Below, piece after piece: positions 9,259 through 16,367 of a DNA stretch of 64,000 bases. How positions within the stretch are numbered: the stretch's first letter is position 1; each line of letters opens with the position of its first letter. Under the pieces are notes generated by a model. The model had not been told where the DNA came from. It searched no databases and was given only the letters and a program-made list of their open reading frames with translations. The translations under genes were made by a program, and so were the position numbers. Where the stretch lies: contig NZ_LMDY01000017.1 of the NCBI RefSeq assembly GCF_001425905.1, positions 189,868-253,867 of the forward strand, in the 5' to 3' direction. Origin of the DNA: Methylibium sp. Root1272. Lineage in GTDB: Bacteria; Pseudomonadota; Gammaproteobacteria; Burkholderiales; Burkholderiaceae_C.

Positions 9259-10701
9259 TCAGCCGTCGAGGTCCGCCAGCGTCGCGGCCACTTCCGCGGG
9301 CAGCGGCCTGAAGAGGTCATCGCCCTGCAGCAGGTGCGCGAGGTGGCGCTCGGTCCAGGCCTGCTGGTAGGCGATCCGCGGCCCGGACCAGCCCTGCCGG
9401 TCGAAGCCGGCGTCGCCGGAGGTCGTCAGCGATCCCGCGCGCTGACCGAACAGCGACAGCGGCTTCGCGACGAGGCGGTGATGCCGCTCGCCCAGCAGCA
9501 GCCTGAGCCGCGCGACGTACTCGCTGTCGGCGCCGAAACGCAGATCGTCGAAGTAACCGACCCGGCGCAGCACGACCTCGCGCCGCACGAGCAGCGAGAT
9601 CGGCGTCCAGCGTGTCAACGGCCACACGCGGGCTTCGCCGAACTGCCCGTCGTCGGCCAGCCGCACGCAACGGCCGGTCGTCGCATGAAGCTGCTCGTCG
9701 GCCAGCAGCGGGGCCAGGGCGTGATCGAGGCGCTGCGGGTGGGCGAAGTCGTCGGCGTCGTGAAAGGCCACGAAGCGGCCGCGCGCGGCGGCCAGGCCGA
9801 GGTTGCGCGCGAAGTAGGCGCCGCGGTTGTGCGGCAGCCGGATCACGCGGATCGCTGCGTGCTCACGGGCGAGCGCCTCGACGATCGCGGCGGTGCCATC
9901 GCGGCTGGCGTCATCGATCACCAGGATCTCATCGGGCCTTCGCGTCTGCCACAGCATCGACTCGATCGCGGCCCGGACGTGCACCGCGTTGTCGTAGGCG
10001 GGGATCACCACTGACAGCAGCGCGTCTCCGGCCGACGCGGCGGCTGCTGTTGACGCCGTGCCTGCCCGCGCGATCGGCGAGAGCTGGGTCACGCCCAGCG
10101 GCGCATCAGCCTGGCGCCATTGCAGCGGTGCGAGGCCGTGGCGCGCGAGGTAGCGGTTGAGGAGGGCCAGGCGCTGCCGTGCGTCTCCGGCCTGGTTGGC
10201 CGCCAGCAGCAGGTAGTCGGCGTGCATCTGCCACGGCCACGCACGGAGCCAGGCCGCAGCGGTGTCCGGCTCGCCGGCTCGCAGCGCGACGGCCGGCGCG
10301 CACGCCGGGCGCCGCGGCATCGCCTGCACCACTGCAAGCGCGGCCTGAGGTGAGCGTGAGGCCAGGATCGAAAGGCAGCGGTTCTGCACCGCCTGCGGCG
10401 CGCGCGCCAGCGCAGGCGCGGCGGCCGGATCGGCGGCGCAGCGGTCGAGCGCGCCGAAGTCGCCCTCCAGCCAGGCGAGCTGGATCGCTGCGGGCAGCGC
10501 CAGCAGAGCGGGCGACCGGTCCAGCAGCTGCCGTGCGCGCCGTACCAGGCCGAGTTCGATGCACAGCGCGAGCGCACCGTCTGGCGGCGCAGGGTCGTTG
10601 CTCAACAGGGTCGCCAGCCGCTGCAGCAGCGACGGCGTGCGTGCGGCGCGGCGTTCGAGCAGGCGGTGCTCCAAACGCTGCAGAGCCTGCAGCGGCGTCA
10701 T
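9259..10701 (-). CDS. Glycosyltransferase family 2 with a helical N-terminal extension
   Basis: This 480-residue protein has two parts. Residues 1-200 are Ala/Leu-rich helices with paired-helix spacing, reminiscent of TPR-type repeats, although no clear consensus repeat can be read. Residues 228-450 form a GT-A domain: LLSVVIPAYDN at 228-238, VIDDASRDGT at 261-270, the metal-binding FHDADDF at 313-319, and FGADSEYVARL later. It probably adds one sugar to the capsule or linker. The start at 10701 overlaps the upstream kpsC-like stop as TGATG, so the pair is coupled. It ends 17 bases from the convergent kpsS stop. Confidence 0.84.
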   Translation of the reverse strand: MTPLQALQRLEHRLLERRAARTPSLLQRLATLLSNDPAPPDGALALCIELGLVRRARQLLDRSPALLALPAAIQLAWLEGDFGALDRCAADPAAAPALARAPQAVQNRCLSILASRSPQAALAVVQAMPRRPACAPAVALRAGEPDTAAAWLRAWPWQMHADYLLLAANQAGDARQRLALLNRYLARHGLAPLQWRQADAPLGVTQLSPIARAGTASTAAAASAGDALLSVVIPAYDNAVHVRAAIESMLWQTRRPDEILVIDDASRDGTAAIVEALAREHAAIRVIRLPHNRGAYFARNLGLAAARGRFVAFHDADDFAHPQRLDHALAPLLADEQLHATTGRCVRLADDGQFGEARVWPLTRWTPISLLVRREVVLRRVGYFDDLRFGADSEYVARLRLLLGERHHRLVAKPLSLFGQRAGSLTTSGDAGFDRQGWSGPRIAYQQAWTERHLAHLLQGDDLFRPLPAEVAATLADLDG

Positions 10702-11687
10702 CACGTCGCGGCGCTCCGGTGGCGGGCGGCGGCGATCCAGTCGATCAGCCGCTCGGCCTCGCAGCGCCGGCCGGTGTCGGGGTCGAGATAGCGCGGGTAG
10801 TCGACCAGCGCCGCATGCACCAGGCCGGCCATCGCGACCGGCCGCGGCATCACGCGCCGGGCCGGAGCGGGCAGGTCGTCGGTCGTCAGCCCCCAGCCGG
10901 CGTAGAAGGGCATGCCGAAGCTGCGGACCGGCTTGCCCCACAGCAGGGCCTCGAAGCCCATCTGCGACGTGACCGTGTAGACGGCCTGTGCCGGCTCCAG
11001 CAGCGATGGCGGGTGCGCGTCCGTGGCCAGCACGCTGATGCGTGACGCGGCCGCACCCAGCGACTCGAAGTGGCCGCGCTTGCGGCCGGCCACGACGTCG
11101 GGATGCACCTTCAGCAGCACCCGGTGCCGCGGGTGCTCGTCCAGTGCTGCCTCCAGCATCCGCTGGAAACTGCGTTCGTCGGCCAGGCCGCAGCGGATCG
11201 AGGCGTCGCCGCGGGTCTGGTCGACCACGAGCACATAGGGCTCGCCGGCGTGCGGCACGACGGCCTCCGGGGCATGGTTGTACTTGGACACACGGGCAGC
11301 GCGCCACTGCCGTGCCAGGGCCTCGCCGCGGGCCAGCTGTGCGGCGTCATGACCGGCCCGCACCAGCGCGTCCAGACCCGAAGGCACGGTGGCGTCGTAG
11401 TAGATGCCGACCGGGTCGAGCACGATCGACAGCGGTGGGTCGCGGTGCCCCAGGCCGACCGAGCGCAGAAAGCCGTCTTCGGCGTACCAGACGGGCACGT
11501 CGGCGGCCCAGGGCCAGCGGAGCGCGCGCGACGTACCGCGCTTGCGGCCCCAGGCCAGCAGGGCATCGACCTCTCGACCGAGCAGCGGCGGATGGATCAC
11601 GCGGGCCTCCAGCAGGGGCTCCAGCGTCGTCATGCGGCGGCGCCACCAGCACAGGCCGTAGCGGTGCTCCGCGGACAGTGGATTCAC
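10701..11687 (-). CDS. kpsC: KpsC-like Kdo transferase, single catalytic module
   Basis: KpsC extends the poly-Kdo linker of group 2-type capsules from CMP-Kdo. Family proteins normally carry two related modules and reach about 670 residues; this one has 328 residues and contains one. Visible landmarks are EDGFLRSVGLG (70-80), PLSIVLDPVGIYYDA (85-99), VSKYNHAPE, VLVVDQT, LLKVHPDV (191-198), VTSQMGFEALLWGKPV (239-254) and YAGWGLT. The start is a GTG at 11687. An ATG at 11633 would remove the GLCWWRR segment, which aligns with the conserved start of the module. Cytoplasmic. Whether a second module is encoded elsewhere is unknown. Confidence 0.85.
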   Translation of the reverse strand: MNPLSAEHRYGLCWWRRRMTTLEPLLEARVIHPPLLGREVDALLAWGRKRGTSRALRWPWAADVPVWYAEDGFLRSVGLGHRDPPLSIVLDPVGIYYDATVPSGLDALVRAGHDAAQLARGEALARQWRAARVSKYNHAPEAVVPHAGEPYVLVVDQTRGDASIRCGLADERSFQRMLEAALDEHPRHRVLLKVHPDVVAGRKRGHFESLGAAASRISVLATDAHPPSLLEPAQAVYTVTSQMGFEALLWGKPVRSFGMPFYAGWGLTTDDLPAPARRVMPRPVAMAGLVHAALVDYPRYLDPDTGRRCEAERLIDWIAAARHRSAAT

Positions 11688-11831
11688 GAAAGTACAGGCA
11701 AACCGGCTCGACCTACAGTAGGCGTCGGGTCGCTGTCGTCAGGACCAATCCACCGGTCTTGGCGTATGGTCGGTAGCAGCCGGTGGACAGCGGCCACCGT
11801 CACGCAGGCAATTCGAGCTGGGCAATCCACC
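11688..11831. promoter_or_regulatory. Divergent promoter region between kpsC-like and beta-helix genes
   Basis: The 144 bases separate two divergent transcription units and must hold promoters for both. On the minus strand, CTGACG and TACTGT hexamers are separated by 16 bases about 30 bases before the kpsC-like GTG, which is a plausible weak sigma-70 promoter. The TACTGT lies inside the inverted repeat CCTA-CAG-TAGG (11712-11722), a possible operator. On the plus strand, TATGGT near 11765 is the best candidate for a -10 hexamer, but it has no convincing -35 partner. Confidence 0.4.
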
Positions 11832-12929
11832 ATGAATACTCTTTCAGACATCTTGTGCGCGACTGGACGTCCAACCCTCGGCCGGCGTCGAGCTTGGTCC
11901 GATATTTTGGCGCTTAGTCGGGCGTTTGCAGCGGCCTGGACCCTGATGCTGGCGCTTCCGTTCGCGGCCGAGGCGCAGGGCATGGCGGTCTACATGGCGG
12001 CGGACGGCGCGGACGCCAATTCGGGTGCGAGCCCGGGGACTGCGGTGGCGTCTCTGGAGCGGGCCCTGCAGGTGGCGATCCGGCAGGCCGGAGCGGGTGG
12101 CACGGAGATCCTGGTGGCTCCGGGTACGTACCGAGGACAGCGCAATGTCCTGAGACTGAAGACCGAGCCACCGCCGATCGCAATCCGGGCCGTGGACTCC
12201 ACGCAGCGGCCGATCTTCGATGGAGAGACGAACCAGGGCACGTGGTTGCGCGTTCTGGCGCAGACCCCCATGCGGCTGCCGCTCACGATCGAGGGCCTCG
12301 ACGTGCGTCGGTACAGCACGGCGTTGTCGATCGAGGCGCCGTTCGAAGCAGGTGTCGGGCAGCAGCTCGCATCTGCTGTGAAGGTCTTGTCGAACCGCTT
12401 CGAGGGTATCGGCAGTCTTCAGGGGCCTCCGTCGACCGCGGCGCTGCGGTTCGTGGGGATCAGCGAGTCGATCGTCAAGGGGAACAGTTTCCTGCGGGTA
12501 CGCAATGCCGGGGATTGCAGCCTTCTGCATCCGATCTACATGGCGCACGGGAGCAACCGGAACCGGATCGAGGGCAACAGCTTCGACGACAACTGCGGCG
12601 TCGCCATCAAGCTTCGCGATGCTTCGAACGAGAACCAGATCGTCGACAACGAGTTTCGCCGGCAAACGCTGCCGGCCGTCTTTCAGGACTGGTACTGCGA
12701 TGCGACGAAGCGCAAGGACTGTGAACGAAAGGACGAGTGCCCGTCCTGGAGCAACCGGTTTGCCGGGAATCGACTGGACGGCAAACCGGTGACGCCGGTC
12801 GCGCTGGACATCCGGCACGGCGAACGCCCTTCCAACCAGTGCGAACTCCCTGCGGTGAGGGAGCGTGTCCTCATGCAGTCTCCGGCCACATCGACTCGCG
12901 CAACCTCCCGTGGGAGCCAGCCGCGATGA
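11832..12929 (+). CDS. Secreted right-handed beta-helix protein
   Basis: This 365-residue protein has a long basic N region and a hydrophobic signal segment (residues about 30-45), with a probable signal peptidase I site after AEA (48). It should act in the periplasm or outside the cell. The mature part opens with a DUF1565/pectate-lyase-like entry motif (SGASPGTAVASLERAL, then ILVAPGTYRGQ) and continues with beta-helix turns such as NRNRIEGNSFDDNCGVAIKL and NENQIVDNEFRRQ. Such folds occur in polysaccharide lyases, epimerases and glycan-binding proteins; no specific catalytic set is evident. Several cysteines (NAGDCSLL, DNCGV, YCDATKRKDC) could form disulphides. Coupled by ATGA to the GSCFA gene. 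Confidence 0.75.
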   Translation: MNTLSDILCATGRPTLGRRRAWSDILALSRAFAAAWTLMLALPFAAEAQGMAVYMAADGADANSGASPGTAVASLERALQVAIRQAGAGGTEILVAPGTYRGQRNVLRLKTEPPPIAIRAVDSTQRPIFDGETNQGTWLRVLAQTPMRLPLTIEGLDVRRYSTALSIEAPFEAGVGQQLASAVKVLSNRFEGIGSLQGPPSTAALRFVGISESIVKGNSFLRVRNAGDCSLLHPIYMAHGSNRNRIEGNSFDDNCGVAIKLRDASNENQIVDNEFRRQTLPAVFQDWYCDATKRKDCERKDECPSWSNRFAGNRLDGKPVTPVALDIRHGERPSNQCELPAVRERVLMQSPATSTRATSRGSQPR

Positions 12930-14005
12930 GTCGGCATCCCTACGCCGATCTTCCCGACAGGCATTTCTGGCGGCGTACGGTCAAGGCGTGGCGTTCCGAA
13001 GAGCCGATCTCCCTCGACACCCCGAAGTTCGAGATCACGCAGTCGACCCGAATCGCGACGCTGGGGAGTTGCTTCGCACAGCACATCGGCCGCGTCTTGC
13101 GCGAGCGGAACTACAGCTTCATCGATTACGAACCTGGGCCGTCATTGCTCCCCGTCGACCAGCAGGCTGCCTATGGTTACGGACTGTTCTCGGTCCGGTC
13201 GGGCAACGTCTATACGTCGAAGCAACTGCTGCAGTTGCTCCAGCGGGCGTTCGGTGAACATCACGCCGAGATGGTCTGGGAGACCGAAGGCCGGTTCTAT
13301 GACGCCTACCGGCCCACGATCGAGCCCGGAGGGTTTGCCAGCTTGGATGAACTGATCGCCTTGCGGCGTTCGCATGAGCGTGCGCTCAAGAGGATGTTCC
13401 GCGAGTCCGAGGTTCTGGTGTTCACGATGGGGCTGACCGAACTGTGGCTAGATCAACGGGACGGCACTGCCTATCCTCTGTGCCCGGGGACGATCGCGGG
13501 GCATTTCGATGCTTCGGTTCACGGCTTCCGGAATCAAGGATTCTCGGAGGTCCTGGAAGACATGGAGTTGTTCATCGCCGGCGCTCGCCGGCGCAATCCG
13601 GATCTCCGCTTCTTGCTGACGGTGTCGCCTGTTCCTCTGGCGGCGACGGCCTCGCGCGATCATGTCGTCGTCGCGACCTCCTACTCCAAGAGCGTGCTTC
13701 GGGCCGTGGCAGGCGAACTGTGCCGACGACATGACCACGTCGACTACTTCCCGAGCTATGAACTCGTGACATCGGCCGGGGCTGCCGAGATATGCTTCGA
13801 TGCGGACATGCGAAACGTCACGGCTCAAGGAGTGCAACGCGTCATGTCGAGCTTCGTGGCGACCTATCGGGGGCCGCAAGGAGAAGACGCGTACCCGACC
13901 TCGGCATCCGTCGAAGCCTGCGAGCAACGCGTCGATGAGGAAAACCGCATCGAACTGGCGACGCTTTGTGACGAAGCCACGCTGGATGCGGGGTCTGCTT
14001 CTTGA
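12926..14005 (+). CDS. GSCFA domain protein
   Basis: The family is named after the GSCFA motif, here at residues 47-51 in TLGSCFAQHIG. The 359-residue protein also has the family hallmarks SGNVYTSKQLLQL (92-104), FTMGLTELWLD (166-176) and LLTVSPVPL (230-238) followed by ATSYSKSVLRA. GSCFA domains belong to the SGNH-hydrolase superfamily by fold and occur in glycan loci. A carbohydrate esterase or acyltransferase activity is likely but not proven for the family. There is no signal peptide, so it should act in the cytoplasm. It overlaps both neighbours by four bases, forming a coupled trio with the beta-helix and SGNH-like genes. Confidence 0.88.
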   Translation: MSRHPYADLPDRHFWRRTVKAWRSEEPISLDTPKFEITQSTRIATLGSCFAQHIGRVLRERNYSFIDYEPGPSLLPVDQQAAYGYGLFSVRSGNVYTSKQLLQLLQRAFGEHHAEMVWETEGRFYDAYRPTIEPGGFASLDELIALRRSHERALKRMFRESEVLVFTMGLTELWLDQRDGTAYPLCPGTIAGHFDASVHGFRNQGFSEVLEDMELFIAGARRRNPDLRFLLTVSPVPLAATASRDHVVVATSYSKSVLRAVAGELCRRHDHVDYFPSYELVTSAGAAEICFDADMRNVTAQGVQRVMSSFVATYRGPQGEDAYPTSASVEACEQRVDEENRIELATLCDEATLDAGSAS

Positions 14006-14748
14006 AGCAGGTGCTGATTCTCGGGGATTCCCACGTGGTCGCGCTCGGTCATGCGCTTGAGCGGAACCCTGGTTCGCAAGACCTTCCGGCGCTGGGTCGG
14101 GCCAGCGTCCGCAAGCTGTTCTCCTTCCCGACGACGTTGCGAGCCTTTCATCGACGCCGCGACAACGACGTGGTGTTGACCGACGCAGATGCGGCGCGTG
14201 AACTCGCCGAAGTGATCGGGGCCCAATCCATCTCAGGCGACGATGGACGGATCTTCGTTTTTTCGATCCCGTACACGACGACGATATTGCTGCGCAATCC
14301 CGTTTGGCGTCGATTCAGTCCCTGGGCCGTTTGCGAGCGGCCACGGCAACCACTGTCGGTGGCCGTGGTCGAGCAGATCGTCCTGCATCACTTCCGATAC
14401 TCGATGCAGTTCCTGACCGACCTTTCGGAAACAGGTGTCCGTTGTTTCGCGCTGCATGCGCCGCCACCGCGGCGCGACGATCCGAAGTTCGGGAGATCGA
14501 TCGAGGCGCGCGTTGGCGCGGTCCTGCATGCCACGGCGGTGCAAGTCGTTCAACGCGCGCTGCAGGCGCGCGGGGTCGAATCGATCGGTTCGATGTCGGG
14601 ACTCGCAGCGAGCATTCTGTCCAACGATGGATTCCTGCCTCTGGAGTTTCATGCTGCCGATGCAAACGACTTCCACCACGCGAACGCGCGGTTCGGCCAG
14701 GAGATGCTGTCAGCGATCGACGCGAGAATCCGTCGGCTCGACGACTGA
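14002..14748 (+). CDS. SGNH/GDSL-hydrolase-like protein
   Basis: The 248-residue protein opens with VLILGDSHVVALG, the block I of SGNH hydrolases with nucleophile Ser10. Near the C terminus, DANDFHHAN supplies the Asp-x-x-His pair (Asp223/His226) expected of block V. The oxyanion Gly and Asn of blocks II and III are not obvious, so catalysis is uncertain. The start is a TTG that overlaps the GSCFA stop as TTGA, and no better ATG or GTG is near. It lacks a signal peptide. Together with GSCFA it may esterify or de-esterify a sugar of the capsule. It ends 24 bases from the convergent methyltransferase gene. Confidence 0.68.
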   Translation: MKQVLILGDSHVVALGHALERNPGSQDLPALGRASVRKLFSFPTTLRAFHRRRDNDVVLTDADAARELAEVIGAQSISGDDGRIFVFSIPYTTTILLRNPVWRRFSPWAVCERPRQPLSVAVVEQIVLHHFRYSMQFLTDLSETGVRCFALHAPPPRRDDPKFGRSIEARVGAVLHATAVQVVQRALQARGVESIGSMSGLAASILSNDGFLPLEFHAADANDFHHANARFGQEMLSAIDARIRRLDD

Positions 14749-14772
14749 TGCGGGGGCGTGGTCGCCGGGTCT

Positions 14773-15675
14773 TCAGATGCCGGTCTTGACCAGCGCGGCG
14801 TCGACGCGATTGACGATGCACTCGCTCTGATCGGTCGGCCGATGAGTCTCCAGGAAATGAGGCCACGCCCAGACGTGATCGTAGGTCACGTGCTCCCAGT
14901 AATAGCGGCAATCCGTCGAGGGTGTGTTCCAGAGATGTTGGCGGTACACCTTGAGCGGCAAGCGGTTCACGGTGCAATAGGCATCTTCGCGCTTCGTGAA
15001 TCGGGCAACGACGTCGTCCGGGAAGAGATGATGCAAGTGCGGTACGCCACTGAATCGCGTCAGATGCGGACCGAAGGGCGCGTTCCAGGGAGGGCCGAAC
15101 TGCGTGAAGAAGACGCCGCCATTGCGCAGCACTCGGGTGATCTCGTGAATCACGGCGCCGGGTTGCGGTAAGTGTTCAAGGACGTTGAAGCTCACAACGA
15201 GATCAACCGAGCCAGTGGGCAAGGGAATGCATTCCGCCGAGGCGCAGATGAATTGCTCCGAGTGTTCTGCATCCTGCAGGGATCGGGTTGCCGGAAATCG
15301 CCGATCATCGATGTCGAGGCCGACATAGCAATAGCTTTCACGTTGCTGGAGCCCGCGCAAGTTGTCGCCACGGCCACAGCCAATATCGAGAACCGTGTGA
15401 AATGATCCGCCGCTCACCTGTCCGGCGACCTGAATGGCCTTGTTCATCCGACGCTGTGACCGATGCGCGAGAGAGGCCTCGTCGTACTTCATGCCGCCAC
15501 GAGCCGGTAACAGTGTGCTGAGTTGCTCGAGGGCCTTCAGATCCCGATTCCACGACAACACCGCAGCGACGTCGTCAGTCGAAGCAACGCTGATCGGATG
15601 ATCTCGATGCAACTGATCAAGAATCCGAGAGGCGCTCTGCGATCTCGGATCGAACTTGGTGGGTAGCGGCTTCAA
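14773..15675 (-). CDS. Class I SAM-dependent methyltransferase (Methyltransf_11 type)
   Basis: The protein has about 300 residues. The SAM-binding loop is VLDIGCGRGDNL, preceded by some 90 residues of helical N-terminal region. The motif IV/V stretch VVSFNVLEHLPQPG, then GGVFFTQFGPPW, are typical of the UbiE/Methyltransf_11 group. It is probably a cytoplasmic enzyme acting on a sugar nucleotide or lipid-linked glycan. The longest reading uses a TTG at 15675 without a good ribosome-binding site; an internal ATG at 15492 gives 239 residues and keeps the whole SAM domain. It is the last gene of the long minus-strand capsule series and has a second methyltransferase 35 bases upstream. Confidence 0.78.
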   Translation of the reverse strand: MKPLPTKFDPRSQSASRILDQLHRDHPISVASTDDVAAVLSWNRDLKALEQLSTLLPARGGMKYDEASLAHRSQRRMNKAIQVAGQVSGGSFHTVLDIGCGRGDNLRGLQQRESYCYVGLDIDDRRFPATRSLQDAEHSEQFICASAECIPLPTGSVDLVVSFNVLEHLPQPGAVIHEITRVLRNGGVFFTQFGPPWNAPFGPHLTRFSGVPHLHHLFPDDVVARFTKREDAYCTVNRLPLKVYRQHLWNTPSTDCRYYWEHVTYDHVWAWPHFLETHRPTDQSECIVNRVDAALVKTGI

Positions 15676-15710
15676 TCGTCGTGTCCGATGAACTCGAGTT
15701 CCACGGTGGA

Positions 15711-16349
15711 TCAGGGCGTGGGCAATCCATGCCCCGGCGTTTCAGTCAACATGGCCCAAGCCCAACCGCGACGCCGTGGGCGATGCAGCATGCTGACCTC
15801 TGCATCCGGGAAGACGGATTGGAGCCTGGGTGCATCGAAGCGCTGCAGGTGATACGAGGGCAGCGGCAGCGGCTCTTCGAACGGAACGCTCATCACCAGC
15901 TTGTTCTTCGTGACGCGTCGAAGTTCCTCGATGCCGCGCATCATCACCTCGGTGGGCACGTGCTCGAGGACCTCCATGCAGAAGACTACGTCGAAGTGGC
16001 GGTCGGGGAACTGCAGCTTGTCGACGCTCATGATGCGGAAGTCGAGCGCAGGCGTGAGCTGTAGAAACTTGCTGTACCGACGAATGTCGATGCCGACGAC
16101 GCTGGTAAAACGCTCCAGCAGCGTCAGGTAATTGAGCATCGGGCCGGGTCCGACGCCGACCTCGAGGATCGATTGGGTTCCCGGTGGAATCAGCGACGCA
16201 GCGTACTGCAGCCGTCGCCAGTCGGCGTCGAGATACAAGCCCTTCTTGTCGTCACCGTACTTCTCTTGGTAATGACGCTCGTACTGCTCGCGGACGGCGA
16301 GCATCAGGGGATCGGCCAACGGGCCGAGGTCGATGTCGATCGGGCTCAT
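15711..16349 (-). CDS. Class I SAM-dependent methyltransferase
   Basis: This 212-residue protein has the SAM motif SILEVGVGPGPMLNYL and the downstream VVFCMEVLEHVPTEVM with an acidic post-II loop. It resembles small methyltransferases of glycan loci that act on sugars or lipid-linked intermediates. The ATG at 16349 is the natural start. Eighteen bases separate it from the stop of the large fusion gene upstream, so it should share that transcript. Two stand-alone methyltransferases plus the FkbM domain of the fusion are encoded side by side, suggesting a multiply methylated glycan end or side chain. Confidence 0.8.
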   Translation of the reverse strand: MSPIDIDLGPLADPLMLAVREQYERHYQEKYGDDKKGLYLDADWRRLQYAASLIPPGTQSILEVGVGPGPMLNYLTLLERFTSVVGIDIRRYSKFLQLTPALDFRIMSVDKLQFPDRHFDVVFCMEVLEHVPTEVMMRGIEELRRVTKNKLVMSVPFEEPLPLPSYHLQRFDAPRLQSVFPDAEVSMLHRPRRRGWAWAMLTETPGHGLPTP

Positions 16350-16367
16350 GGGTGCTGCGCTTTGATG

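Noticed and set aside
9259-11307. A 682-residue reading of the family 2 glycosyltransferase
   Set aside because: The first 200 residues would lie out of frame over the KpsC-like gene; the TGATG overlap at 10701 marks the real start.
11769-11777. GTCGGTAGC, one base from the RfaH ops core GGCGGTAG
   Set aside because: The rest of the JUMPstart element is missing, and one near-match of eight bases is expected by chance. No similar site precedes manC or kpsM.
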